Source of the DNA: Flammula alnicola
Taxonomy: Eukaryota > Basidiomycota > Agaricomycetes > Agaricales > Strophariaceae
Direction of reading: 5' to 3'
Assembly: GCA_015499995.1 (NCBI GenBank)
Contig: JADNRV010000679.1
Coordinates: 1-17,974, forward strand
Length of the DNA stretch: 17,974 nucleotides
The first letter of the stretch is position 1, and every line of letters starts with the position of its first letter. Shown here piece by piece: positions 8,645 through 17,974 of the stretch. The notes below the pieces were generated by a model. It saw only the letters and a list, made by a program, of their open reading frames with translations, had not been told where the DNA came from and ran no database searches. The translations under genes were made by a program, and so were the position numbers.

Positions 8645-11201
8645 ATGAAAAACTTGAACGTTCTGAAAAAGGGCCTGGTATGTTCTCGGAATATATCCCT
8701 GCTATTCTCTACTGATATTTATCTCACACAGCTCAGTCGGAAGGGCTCCCATGATTCAAACTCGTCCAAGAAGGAATCAAGGCAAAATCCTGTTGCCTTT
8801 CTGACCCCTTCACAGTCCCAGTCCACTGGCTCATCTCCACCACCCCCGCCTCCTGCATCCACCAAGAATATACCCCCGCAAGCCCCTAACAATCTCAATA
8901 CAACAAACTATGCCTCCTCCCAGTCCTCTTCCTCATCAGCCCGATCGACCACCCAATCCCAGCCAGATCAAAGGCGTCCCAACCCTGACGCCCCTAATCC
9001 TGCACCTCCTATCGTGGTCGTCAGTCCAGATGCTCCTCCAGACCCCAGTCATCGCTCAGGCCTCCCGGCTTCCAACCAGGACAGGCTTTCCTTGGGCTTG
9101 GATCACTCGAACGGCAATGTTCCACGAACCTCCACGCTGAACCGCCTCCGCGCCGGCCCCAAGGACACGATACCCATGGTCGGTAAACCACCCCGCAAAC
9201 AGCGCAGCAGCCGCTTCGTCGTCACCGAGAAGGTTGAGATAGAGCGTCTCCCCCCATTTATGGGTATGTGTCATATCATCTTGTCCACTTGTTCTAATCA
9301 GCTCATTCCATCATCTAATCAGAGAGTCCTCCGAGCGAGCGTCCCCAGCTCTTTATCAGGAAGCTTCATCAATGCCGCGTCCTCTTTGACTTCAACGATG
9401 CCAGTGCAGAACTCAAGGGCAAGCAGATAAAGTCGCAAACTCTCCATGAGATGCTCGAGTATATCACCACCCAGCGCGGTGTCATCACCGAGAATGTATA
9501 CCCAGAGGTCGTTAGCATGGTCAGTATTTGGCATTTTATATTCCTCATTCATTTCTGCTGACTGACTCGTTTTCAGTTTGCGACCAATCTCTTCCGCTCG
9601 ATACCCCCTCCTGTCAACCCAACTGGTGATGCATTTGACCCAGAAGAAGATGAACCCGTTCTGGAGCTTGCTTGGCCACATTTACAGATTGTCTATGAAT
9701 TCTTCCTTAGATTCGTCGAAAGCCCAGATTTCAACACTAACATGGCCAAGCGATATATCGACCAACCCTTTGTCCTCAATCTCCTCGAACTTTTCGACTC
9801 GGAGGACCCACGGGAACGCGATTTCCTCAAGACCACCCTCCATCGTATTTACGGCAAATTCCTCAACCTGCGAGCCTTCATTCGTCGGTCGATTAATAAC
9901 GTGTTCTTCCAGTTCGTTTATGAGACAGAACGCCATAATGGCATCGCGGAACTCCTCGAGATATTGGGTTCCATCATTAACGGTTTTGCTCTTCCTTTGA
10001 AGGAGGAACATAAGACCTTCTTGACCCGTGTGCTCATCCCGCTGCATAAAGTCAAGAGTCTGTCGCTTTATCACCCCCAACTGGCCTACTGCGTCGTGCA
10101 ATTTCTGGAGAAGGAACCCGCTCTAGCAGAGGATGTTATGATGGGTCTCCTCAAGTACTGGCCAAAAGTTAACTCGCCCAAGGAGGTCATGTTCCTCCAC
10201 GAGGTCGAGGAAGTCCTGGACGTTACCGATCCTGTTGAATTCCAGAAGATCCAGGTGCCTTTATTCCATCAACTCGCGCGATGCATCAACAGCCAGCACT
10301 TCCAAGTCGCTGAGCGAGCACTGCTATACTGGAACAACGAATACGTGGTAAATCTCATGAGTGACAACCTTTCTGTTATCCTGCCCATCGTGTTCCCTGC
10401 ACTTTATACAAACTCTAAATCACATTGGAATCGGTAAGTTTTGTTTTGTTTCAGGTTGATGAGCGGTCACTTACCTTGTTCACGGAAGAACAATCCACGG
10501 CATGGTGTATAATGCCTTGAAGCTGTTCATGGAAATCAATCCTGATCTGTTTGACGAATCGATGCATCAGTACAAGCAGCATAAGCTCGAGTTAGTCGTC
10601 AAGTTTTATATAGATATCGTGTTTCCTGATTTAGCTTTCCTGCAGGGAACAAGAACATGCAGTCGCCCAATATAACGCCTGGCAGAGGATGCGAGAAAAG
10701 GCGTTGCATAATGCTCCTGGCGGCAAGTTGCCTGAAGGTTACGTTGAGCCATATCGTGCACCTCCTCCGCCACCCACTGAAGTTGATGATGCGGACATCT
10801 TGGACCTGTCGCTTGAACTAAACGCCGCGTCCATCGATGACGTTCCCGGCGATCTCGATGAATCAGGCCTTGAGAGAGTTCCTATGGCAGATCCCGGGTT
10901 GGATGTACGTCGATGAATTTATTTCCTTACTATCGTAGATATCAGGTATAACACTTCTTTCTCCTTCCCGTGGAATGTGCAGAGGCCTCTTCCGCAAGTT
11001 GGAAACCATGAATACTCGAATGAGCAAGGACACGTCCGCCGCAGGAGCGTTCTTCCAGGTATTTACATTTCATTTCATGTTTTTGACGGAATCTCTTTGT
11101 TTATGACGTGATTATAATGCGTTCCAGTCGATCCGACTGTGTTGCGCGACCTCGAAGCGCATAGGAGTTTAGAAGATCCTACCCCACAAAGGCCTCGCTA
11201 A
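8645..11201 (+). CDS. RTS1: Protein phosphatase 2A regulatory subunit B56 (B')
   Basis: Regulatory subunit that directs the PP2A core enzyme to substrates (yeast Rts1, fission yeast Par1; septation, stress and centromere functions are known for the family). Exons: 8645-8677, 8732-9263, 9323-9519, 9577-10433, 10489-10590, 10646-10904, 10983-11058, 11128-11201, giving 709 aa. The ATG at 8645 is the first ATG; upstream in-frame codons begin only with TTG. Residues 1-165 are Ser/Pro/Asn-rich with a run of six prolines, ending in basic [13 protein letters not shown]. The B56 HEAT-repeat domain starts near LPPFM and includes [104 protein letters not shown] and [12 protein letters not shown]. The tail is acidic and Pro-rich. 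Intron 1 (8678-8731) is 54 nt without a stop, so its retention would add 18 residues in frame. Confidence 0.96.
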
Positions 11202-11735
11202 GTCTCTCAGTAAGGCTCGAACACTTATATAGCCCTTGGCTTCCCTTTTTCACGACACATGATGGACAAATACTCTCTGGCGAAGTGGCAGACAGGCTGC
11301 CACGGTTGGGGATCTGATATAGACGCATGCGTGCTCTTGATATCCCGAAATACAACGGTGTTGTAATGTGTTACTTGTTAGTACTAGTGTTTTACGCCCA
11401 CCTATTATCATATTTATCCCCGCCCCTTCCATTGACGCTCCTTGGAGTCTAACGTTTAACGCGCGCTTCCCGAGTGCACAGTACTGACCATGAGAGTCTC
11501 ACTGTGTGCCTCGTCTGCCGTCATTCTATCTTGGACGTAGGGTATATTTGTCTAAATCGCGATCACAGCGGCTTTGTTACTTTCCAGGAGGACGTAGATT
11601 TATCAGGACAGCTCTGGAATCAACGCGATGGACCAGGATGGACCACGGTTCGTGGTGAACATACAAGGCATTACGGTGGCGGTGCCCCACATGGCCTAGG
11701 CATGACGCAAGGCAAGTCACATGATTTCTATAAGG

Positions 11736-11768
11736 TTCCAGAGGATTCGCAGAGTTTCTGGTCTGTTC
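11736..11768 (+). promoter_or_regulatory. Step-type heat-shock element (four TTC units at 10-bp spacing)
   Basis: TTC occurs at 11736-11738, 11746-11748, 11756-11758 and 11766-11768, exactly one helical turn apart, with a partial GAG between the first two. This matches the step-type HSE (nTTCn repeated with 5-bp gaps) bound by Hsf1 trimers. It lies 13 bp upstream of the TATA box and about 150 bp before the Hsp70 ATG. The motif is seen; the function is inferred from known Hsf1 binding rules and from the gene it precedes. Confidence 0.7.
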
Positions 11769-11781
11769 CAAAGTTATGGAA

Positions 11782-11789
11782 TATATAAA
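11782..11789 (+). promoter_or_regulatory. TATA box of Hsp70
   Basis: TATATAAA within GGAATATATAAATG, 128 bp before the ATG and just downstream of the HSE. This fits the TATA-containing promoters typical of stress-inducible genes. Confidence 0.65.
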
Positions 11790-11917
11790 TGCGATTCAGA
11801 TTACTCCCCTCTTCACCCTGAACTTTTCTTCTCGTCACTTTATCTCGCTAAAGTTCGTTGCAACCATCCTACTGCTTTAACTTTGCGCCTAATTTTTTGT
11901 GCAGCTCTTAATACATC

Positions 11918-14223
11918 ATGTCGTCTTCAAAAGCCATCGGTATCGATCTTGGCACAACATACTCGTATGTGACATTTTTATATTTTACGTCTTTTCGGTT
12001 CTGACCTCTTTTTTCCTCTGTAGATGTGTTGGTGTCTGGCAAAACGATCGCGTTGAGATCATCGCCAACGACCAAGGAAACCGCACGACTCCCTCTTACG
12101 TCTCCTTCTCCGATAACGAGCGTCTGATCGGCGATGCCGCCAAGAACCAGGTCGCCATGAACCCTCACAATACGTATGTTTTTTTTTCGATTTTCCTTTC
12201 CGAATCCTTTTACTCATGCTTTTTCTTTTTTCTTTTCAGTGTCTTCGACGCGAAGCGTCTCATCGGCCGCAAGTTTGAAGATGCTGAAGTCCAGTCTGAT
12301 ATCAAGCACTTCCCATTCAAGGTTTTCAGCAAGGGTGGAAAGCCTTACATTAAAGTCGAGTACCGCGGCGAGGAGAAAGAATTCGTAAGTTGCCTTTGTG
12401 TGTCCCACCTCGTATCAGCTTTTGGCTAACGTCTTTCCTTTTTTTAGTCCCCCGAAGAGATTTCGTCCATGGTGCTCCTCAAGATGAAGGAGACCGCCGA
12501 GGCTTACCTCGGAACGACCGTCAACAATGCCGTCGTCACCGTTCCAGCTTACTTCAACGACTCGCAGCGTCAGGCGACCAAGGATGCCGGAACTATTTCC
12601 GGAATGAACGTCCTCCGTATCATCAACGAGCCCACTGCTGCTGCCATCGCCTACGGTCTCGACAAGAAGGTCGTCGGCGAGCGTAACGTTCTAATCTTCG
12701 ATCTCGGAGGAGGAACTTTCGATGTCTCGCTCTTGACCATTGAGGAAGGTATCTTCGAGGTCAAGGCTACCGCTGGTGACACCCATCTTGGTGGAGAAGA
12801 TTTCGATAACCGTCTCGTCAACCACTTCGTCCAGGAGTTCAAGCGCAAGAACAAGAAAGGTTTGTCCTTTATGCTTTCTGCACTATTTGACTCTTTTACT
12901 TATGTTTTCTCCCTTAGATCTCTCTTCTAACCCTCGTGCCGTTCGTCGTTTGCGCACTGCTTGCGAGCGTGCCAAGCGTACCCTCTCGTCCGCTACCCAA
13001 ACTTCCATCGAGATCGACTCTTTGTTCGAGGGTATCGACTTCTACACCTCCCTCACTCGTGCTCGCTTCGAGGAGCTTTGCCAGGACCTCTTCCGCAGCA
13101 CCCTCGAGCCCGTCGAGAAGGTCCTCCGCGACTCCAAGATCGACAAGGGCAACGTCCACGAAATCGTCCTCGTCGGCGGTTCCACCCGTATTCCTCGTAT
13201 CGTCAAGCTCGTGTCTGACTTCTTCAACGGCAAGGAGCCCAACAAGAGCATCAACCCCGATGAGGCTGTCGCCTACGGCGCTGCTGTCCAGGCTGCCATT
13301 CTTTCCGGTGATACCTCGGAGAAGACCCAGGATCTCCTTCTCCTCGATGTCGCTCCTCTTTCCCTGGGTATTGAGACCGCTGGTGGTGTCATGACCGCTC
13401 TCATCAAGCGTAACACCACCGTTCCCACTAAGAAGTCCGAGATCTTCTCCACCTACTCCGACAACCAACCGGGAGTCCTTATCCAAGTCTACGAGGGTGA
13501 GCGTGCCCGCACCAAGGACAACAACCTCCTCGGAAAGTTCGAGCTCTCTGGTATTCCCCCTGCTCCTCGTGGTGTTCCTCAGGTCGAGGTTACCTTCGAT
13601 ATCGACGCTAACGGCATCCTCAACGTCTCCGCTTCCGACAAGACCACCGGCAAGTCGAACCGCATCACCATCACCAACGACAAGGGTCGTCTCTCCAAGG
13701 AGGAGATCGATCGCATGGTCGATGAGGCCGAGAAGTACAAGGGTAAGCTTTTCGTCGCCTTTCGCATCCAGTCCCATGTGCTAACTTATGTCTTCTTTTA
13801 GCTGAGGATGAAGCCGCTGCTGCTCGCATCACTGCCAAGAATGGCCTCGAGTCATACTCGTACAACCTTCGTAACTCGCTCACTGACGAGAAGCTCGCTG
13901 GCAAATTCGAGGCTGCCGACAAGGCCAAGCTGGAGTCAGCCGTCAACGACACCATCTCTTGGCTCGACGCTTCGCAAGAGGGATCGAAGGAGGAGTACGA
14001 AGAGAAGCAGAAGGAGCTCGAGGCCATCGCTAAGTATGTTTCTTCCTACTCCTTATCTTGAGATTTTTTACTTATTACTTCCTTCTCTAGCCCCATCATG
14101 CAAAAACTCTACGGTGCTGCTGGTGGCGCGCCCGGCGGATTCCCAGGCGGTGCTCCTGGAGGTGCTCCTGGCGGCTTCCCCGGCGCAAGCGAGGAAGGTC
14201 CCAGCGTCGAGGAAGTCGATTAA
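11918..14223 (+). CDS. SSA1: Cytosolic Hsp70 chaperone, SSA type
   Basis: ATP-driven chaperone for protein folding and transport in the cytosol. Exons: 11918-11964, 12024-12173, 12240-12384, 12448-12859, 12918-13742, 13802-14033, 14091-14223, giving 647 aa, standard for SSA proteins. The three Hsp70 signatures are present: [10 protein letters not shown] at about 7-16, [12 protein letters not shown] at about 197-208, and [13 protein letters not shown] at about 334. The linker and substrate-binding domain follow ([20 protein letters not shown]), then a helical lid and a Gly/Pro/Ala-rich tail ([15 protein letters not shown]). The last residues EEVD bind TPR co-chaperones and mark the cytosolic form; no signal peptide or HDEL is present. 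The first intron interrupts the first signature after the second base of the Ser16 codon. Codon use is strongly C-ending, as expected for a highly expressed gene. The HSE and TATA box upstream suggest heat induction. A long open frame on the opposite strand is a known side effect of Hsp70 codon bias. Confidence 0.98.
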
Positions 14224-14679
14224 TCGCCTCGCCTCTTGCCTTGGATTGACTTCTGCCTTTCTCTTTTACTCATCATTTTACGAGGACCGCGCACATAAAA
14301 TAATGACGCCAATGTAACGATAGCATAGACCACAATCATCGATTTCTTTTTATCTTCCATTTCTTTCTATCCCGTTTGTATAACTACGTCCACAATACAG
14401 TAATATGCTTTGATCTCAAAAAATGTGTGATGACTCCTAAGAGCTTGTAAGTTAATCAGCATGAGAAGTTACACACTTGATCTGTCAGTTCAAATACTTC
14501 TACTCCAAATGTCATAGATGTAATGTATCAGGTTCGATTTGTGTGTGCTGTCTTCAAAATATTTTCGTTCTGGAAAACTACAACAATTGTGGGTGCTTTC
14601 TAAGTAAGGCAAGTACAGGGACAAATACAAATAACGACGGGTCATCAAAATGAAACGAAAATCACTGATTGATATCACA
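14224..14679. other. Convergent intergenic region between Hsp70 and PhoD-like gene
   Basis: 456 bp holding the 3' UTRs of both genes; AT-rich, with no credible coding frame, repeat or RNA gene visible. Confidence 0.6.
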
Positions 14680-17600
14680 TCAAGCTGTGGAGTTGGCGGC
14701 AACTGCCTGGGATTTCAGGACTCCGGCAAGGACCGTGCCTCCTGCTACAGGCCGAGAAAGCTTGTTTTCCCCTGCTTTGACCTGGAACTGCGCACTTGCG
14801 AAACCGTCGAGGTTGGCGAAACCTGTCATTGATTTACATGAGCGACCCGAATCATTTCATTGAAACAGGACCACATACTAATGTTGCGCATCGCGTAGTA
14901 TGTCGCGTTCAGGTGCTCCGAGTCAATGGTGAGGGTGAAGAATCCTCTGTAAGAACCTTCGCTCCACTGTAAATCTGTGTTCACTTGAACGAGGCCATTC
15001 GATATGACATCGGCGTTCGCGGGGGTGATTCCAGAACCAAAGGAAGAGGTAGAGGTGACGGCAGTCCCCGCGAACTCGACTCCAATGGCCCCCTCCCCTG
15101 TAGCTGAGTTGTAGCTATGATAAGATGGCGGTCAGGCGATGTTTTCCAAAATTCGTTCCTTACACCTACGTTTTGGTGTCATTGATATCTGCAGGAGGCA
15201 AAGATGCTATTAATAACTGGCTCATAGCGCGCCGAAAAATGGCAAACACTTACGAGCTAGATCGGAGACCCAGTTCGCATGACTATCCCCGGAGAGGATG
15301 ACGGTGTTGCTAATTTTATTTTGGTAGAGGTAATCGAGTACGCGTGCCCGGTTGGCGCGATAACCATCCCAGGCATCCTGGGCCCCGTCAGTTTAAAGCG
15401 ACAAGCCTAGCATCTTCTGTCATACTGTCTTACCAAGTCAACTGCAATAAGACACGATTAGTGAACTATTTAGGCTTTAGTGTGCGAAAAGGCAGACATA
15501 CATGATCCTCCTTCGTTGAGTTGTGTAAAAACAATTTGTTGTCTGGAAGATGTGTGGGATGGATATGGTCAGACTCGGCATGGCTCCAGACATGCGCCAC
15601 TTGAAATGATCGCTGGATGGCAGTGAGAATTTGTGAGAATAGACTTACCCTATCACCCGCCAGACAGCGTCGCGAGTTTTTGATTCGGACAATGTGCTAT
15701 ACAACCCTGGGTTGAAATTGAGAAAAAGGCGATGCGGGCAGAGGCCAGACCTCACTCACATTGCTCTTGAGCGGCACCCATCAACGACCGATTGGCAAAA
15801 GAGGAAATCGTGTTCACGTCTGCAGTGATGGGTGAGTCGAGTTAGAGTCTCGCTTTCATGGCCGACATGGCCGCCGACGCTCACTCACATTCTATGCATT
15901 AAATGGAGATTTGGGTCGATTAGAGAATAAACAAAGGACGACATCCTTCACAATATTGATTCCGAACTTACCAGTGTTGTAGTAAACCTAATGGTTTGAA
16001 AATGTAAGCCAAAGGTTTTATGGAAGATAATTTCCAAGGATACCGAACTTACATCTGTTAGATCCCTGTCGTACTGACCTATATGTCGTCGTAAATTGTG
16101 ACCTGAGCAATCTTACCACATAACAAGAGGAACTTACGAGTGTCGAGCATCGTCAAGTCTAGGAGTTTGCCAATCTGGAAATTTCTCCATATTCTGAGTT
16201 TGTCTTGAGGATCTACCTGCCGGATAGGCATCCATTCGTGATATGCCCGAACGGCGGCCAGCTTTCTATCCGTGAAACATGCTCCAGATGGTGAGAACGA
16301 ACATCCAACATCCGTGTCGTTGGAATCAGCCGTCCCTGCTTTCCATGAGTTGTCGGCAACCTAGACTTGTCAATACAAGAAAATAAACAGTTGACAGAGG
16401 ACTGGATACCTCGTGGTCATCCTGTGTACCACATTCATCAGCACATTGTAACTAGCGAAATGGAACCCTTGTGTTTCCACTCACCCTAGAAAACCGGCAG
16501 CACGAATTAGAAGGTCACCGCCGAAAATAAAAATATCAAGGGATGAAATCCACTTACCAAACCGTAATCCAAGGAGCATGCTGATGTGCGAATACGAGAC
16601 TTTGATCTGTTCTATATTGGTTCAACCGCTGGCGATAATCATGGATCGTAGCAAGTTCTCGGCCAAGTGTTTGTCTGCCAATATGGGCGCTTTAAGAAGG
16701 CATCAGCCACCTGTCGAGAGGCAATCAATCTACAATATGTCTTACCCGTTTCCCAAAGATTCATAAATCTAGATCACAAAAATTAAATAGGGAATTCGTG
16801 AAAATCCAGTGAGCGCACATAATCCCCGAGATGAACGAACAGGTCAGCGGTCGTGTTGTGTGCTGCAAATCCGTAGGCGTTGAACCATCCTGTCCATGGA
16901 GATGTGTTAGTCGTTTGGAGATAGTAGAATACGGCTTGATAACTGGTAAATTTACCTGATTGGTATTGAGAACAAGAAAACACGGCAATTACGAGGGGTT
17001 TTCCTCCGTTGACGGAGCGTGCCGGAGCTGTTGTCGCGGACGTTTTACCGGATGAATTAAGGCTTACTACAGGAAATTGCTTACTGTTAGCGTTGGCGAT
17101 AGTCCTAGTTGACCCAATCGGACTTGTAGCTTTTGTGGCGCAGTCGCTGAATTGGTAGAAATATTTCGAGTCGGCTTTCAGGCCTGTTGCTTCCACCTTC
17201 ACAGTCCAGTCTACATCGTAGCTGGTGAAGGCCTCGCCGCTGTCGATGATCTTTCCCGAAAGGTCGGCGGCCGTTCCGATTTTGTACGCCACACAAACTG
17301 GCACACTTTGGTCCGGTAGGGCGCCACTGCTTGATGCAATCGGCACAGCACGTGTCCAAAGAAGAACGGAAGTATCAAATGGGTCACCCTATTAGTATCT
17401 TGGATTTTAGGCCGCCCGACGAGAAGTAAATGTAATGGATGAAACTCACACTGGCCACTGGATAAATGTATTATCTTGGATAGATATAGAAAGCGAGAGT
17501 AAAGGAGATCTTACCGGCATGAGTAAAGTTTACTCCACCACCCCAGATGAAGGGGCTCTATTAAGTTAACGTTAGCTCTCGACATCCGAGTCGCCGACGA

Positions 17601-17906
17601 TGGCGATTGTTCGACTTACGTTACTGAAATCACCTCCGTAGAAGGTCACATAGCTCTCATCCTCGAATCCGGCTGACTCAAGACTCTGACGACGTTGCAG
17701 AGTGTTCTCGTGAATGGCTCTCGTATCATGAGCAAGCTGTATGATTGCATCAGGGTGTATATAAAATTACCAAGAGCCATCTGGCGACTTACTTGAGGAT
17801 GATCAGCGAACGGGGAATCATACACGAGATTTCTTTCGAAGAGATTGGCTGTAGCAAGGCCTGCCAGCGCGAGCTGGACAAGCGGGGAATAAATGAGATA
17901 TTGCAT
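14680..17906 (-). CDS. Secreted PhoD-like metallophosphatase (alkaline phosphatase D family), microexon-rich
   Basis: Metal-dependent phosphomonoesterase/phosphodiesterase of the PhoD family, probably secreted or cell-wall bound and releasing phosphate. Exons in transcript order: 17906-17793, 17736-17620, 17557-17515, 17457-17450, 17388-16956, 16889-16819, 16768-16746, 16689-16558, 16485, 16421-16410, 16360-16138, 16078-16053, 15987-15972, 15891-15889, 15819-15760, 15706-15649, 15542-15502, 15441-15434, 15377-15254, 15188-15170, 15114-14879, 14822-14680; sum 1911 nt, 636 aa. MQYLIYSPLVQLALAGLATA is a signal peptide. The PhoD N-terminal domain follows (FTHAVASGDPFDTSVLLWTR). The phosphoesterase domain has VFSCSQYQSG (about 230-239), HLGDYIYES (258-266), WDDHEVADN (314-322), WRVIGQQIVFTQL, DAWDGYRANR and LSGDSHANW (491-499), which carry the metal ligands. 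Introns are 49-80 nt except 15543-15648 (106 nt). The fifth intron (16890-16955) is 66 nt and stop-free, so its retention would insert 22 residues. The gene choice is confident; the 1-nt and 3-nt exons need transcripts. Confidence 0.93.
15434..15441 (-). other. 8-nt microexon of the PhoD-like gene (second)
   Basis: Sense TTGACTTG between ATTGCAG and GTAAGA. It encodes the end of Phe, then Asp and Leu, linking NEGGS to DAWDGYRANR. Skipping would join TCA T to GATGCC and create an immediate TGA stop. Confidence 0.85.
15889..15891 (-). other. Putative 3-nt microexon of the PhoD-like gene
   Basis: Sense strand CATAG-AAT-GTGAGT. Inclusion gives NTEYVNTI; skipping gives NTDVNTI, also in frame. Flanking introns would be 80 and 69 nt, each with its own branch-like CTAAT or CTAAC. 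Without the exon there would be one 152-nt intron, about twice any other in the gene except the 106-nt one. Confidence 0.6.
16410..16421 (-). other. 12-nt microexon encoding DDHE of the PhoD active site
   Basis: GATGACCACGAG lies between CACAG and GTATCC. It encodes exactly four residues in phase 0 at both ends, all part of the metal-binding WDDHEV motif; the next exon starts GTTGCCGAC (VAD). Confidence 0.85.
16485..16485 (-). other. Putative single-nucleotide exon of the PhoD-like gene
   Basis: Sense strand reads TTTTCTAG-G-GTGAGT: one G between a good acceptor and a good donor. It completes TGG (Trp314), whose first two bases end exon 16689-16558; the next exon 16421-16410 then reads GAT GAC CAC GAG, giving WDDHE. 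The flanking introns are 72 nt (16486-16557) and 63 nt (16422-16484), each with a branch-like site (CTAAT, CTGAT). Joining the two flanking exons directly loses the frame. Confidence 0.65.
17450..17457 (-). other. 8-nt microexon of the PhoD-like gene (first)
   Basis: Sense TGGCCAGT between ATCCAG and GTGAGT. It provides the end of Val, then Ala and Ser in the conserved THAVASGDP. Skipping would join GCC G to GGTGACC and create an immediate TGA stop. Confidence 0.88.
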
Positions 17907-17952
17907 TGTGACGGTGTACTGCTCGGAGATGGGTTGACGTTCGCAGACCCAC

Positions 17953-17959
17953 TTTTATA
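17953..17959 (-). promoter_or_regulatory. TATA box of the PhoD-like gene
   Basis: TATAAAA on the minus strand, about 46 bp before the ATG at 17906, in a suitable position for a core promoter with a short 5' UTR. No other promoter element can be judged in the 68 bp available. Confidence 0.6.
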
Positions 17960-17974
17960 CTTTGGAGAACAGAA

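Larger units (their letters stand above)
11202..11917. other. Intergenic region: B56 3' UTR and Hsp70 promoter
   Basis: 716 bp without a credible gene. The first part is the B56 3' UTR. CCCCT, a possible stress-response element, occurs at 11423-11427 and 11806-11810. The last 190 bp contain the heat-shock element and TATA box listed separately. A GTTCGT donor at 11853 and TGTGCAG acceptor at 11904 could mark a 52-nt 5'-UTR intron; the same donor hexamer is used in the deubiquitinase gene at 1248. Confidence 0.55.

Noticed and set aside
11474..11788. 104-codon open frame upstream of Hsp70
   Set aside because: It begins with a GTG rather than ATG, shows no known motif and runs through the heat-shock element and TATA box, so it is promoter sequence.
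12914..13777. 287-codon open frame antisense to the Hsp70 coding sequence
   Set aside because: It follows the codon bias of Hsp70 (C-ending codons leave the opposite strand open), has a low-complexity Leu/Gly/Asp-rich translation and no recognised domain. Such antisense frames are a known artefact of Hsp70 genes.
1..17974. CRISPR arrays, transposons, tRNA or rRNA genes, secondary-metabolite or defence clusters
   Set aside because: I found no direct-repeat arrays, terminal inverted repeats, transposase or polymerase motifs, or RNA-gene cloverleaf boxes; all substantial coding sequence is explained by seven housekeeping-type genes.

Overview
The window is nuclear DNA of a filamentous fungus, most likely an agaricomycete basidiomycete. 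The evidence is compact genes separated by 0.1-0.7 kb, coding sequence cut by many short GT-AG introns (mostly 43-80 nt) with CTAAY/CTGAY-like branch sites, and protein families that are all standard fungal housekeeping genes. There are no bacterial-type features, CRISPR arrays, transposons, tRNAs or rRNAs. I rebuilt every gene exon by exon; each joined coding sequence keeps one open frame to its stop, except where noted.

Layout, left to right. (1) 1-2979, plus: 3' part of a USP7/Ubp15-type deubiquitinase; its first visible exon carries two apparent 1-nt deletions. (2) 3186-4005, minus: SEC66/SEC71, a subunit of the ER post-translational translocon, convergent with (1). (3) 4387-6668, plus: mitochondrial citrate synthase in 17 exons, divergent from SEC66 across a 381-bp promoter region with a CCAAT box. 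(4) 7087-8543, minus: a conserved fungal protein of unknown function with a Pro/Gly-rich tail containing a 36-bp coding repeat. (5) 8645-11201, plus: PP2A B56 regulatory subunit; its ATG lies only 101 bp from that of (4), and the shared promoter holds a perfect 12-bp palindrome with an ACGCGT core. (6) 11918-14223, plus: cytosolic Hsp70 (SSA type, ending EEVD), preceded by a TATA box and four TTC units at exact 10-bp steps, a step-type heat-shock element. (7) 14680-17906, minus: a secreted PhoD-like metallophosphatase in about 22 exons, convergent with Hsp70.

The genes do not form a pathway; they are ordinary neighbours in protein turnover, secretion, the TCA cycle, phosphatase signalling, folding and phosphate release. 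The unusual feature is the architecture of gene (7). To keep the PhoD frame and its metal-binding WDDHE motif, the transcript must include several microexons: 8, 1, 12, 3 and 8 nt, plus others of 16, 19, 23 and 26 nt. The 1-nt exon (position 16485) sits between a strong acceptor and a strong donor and supplies the last base of the Trp codon of WDDHE. Skipping either 8-nt exon gives an immediate TGA stop. I regard this as the main discovery candidate, with a single-base assembly error as the chief alternative.
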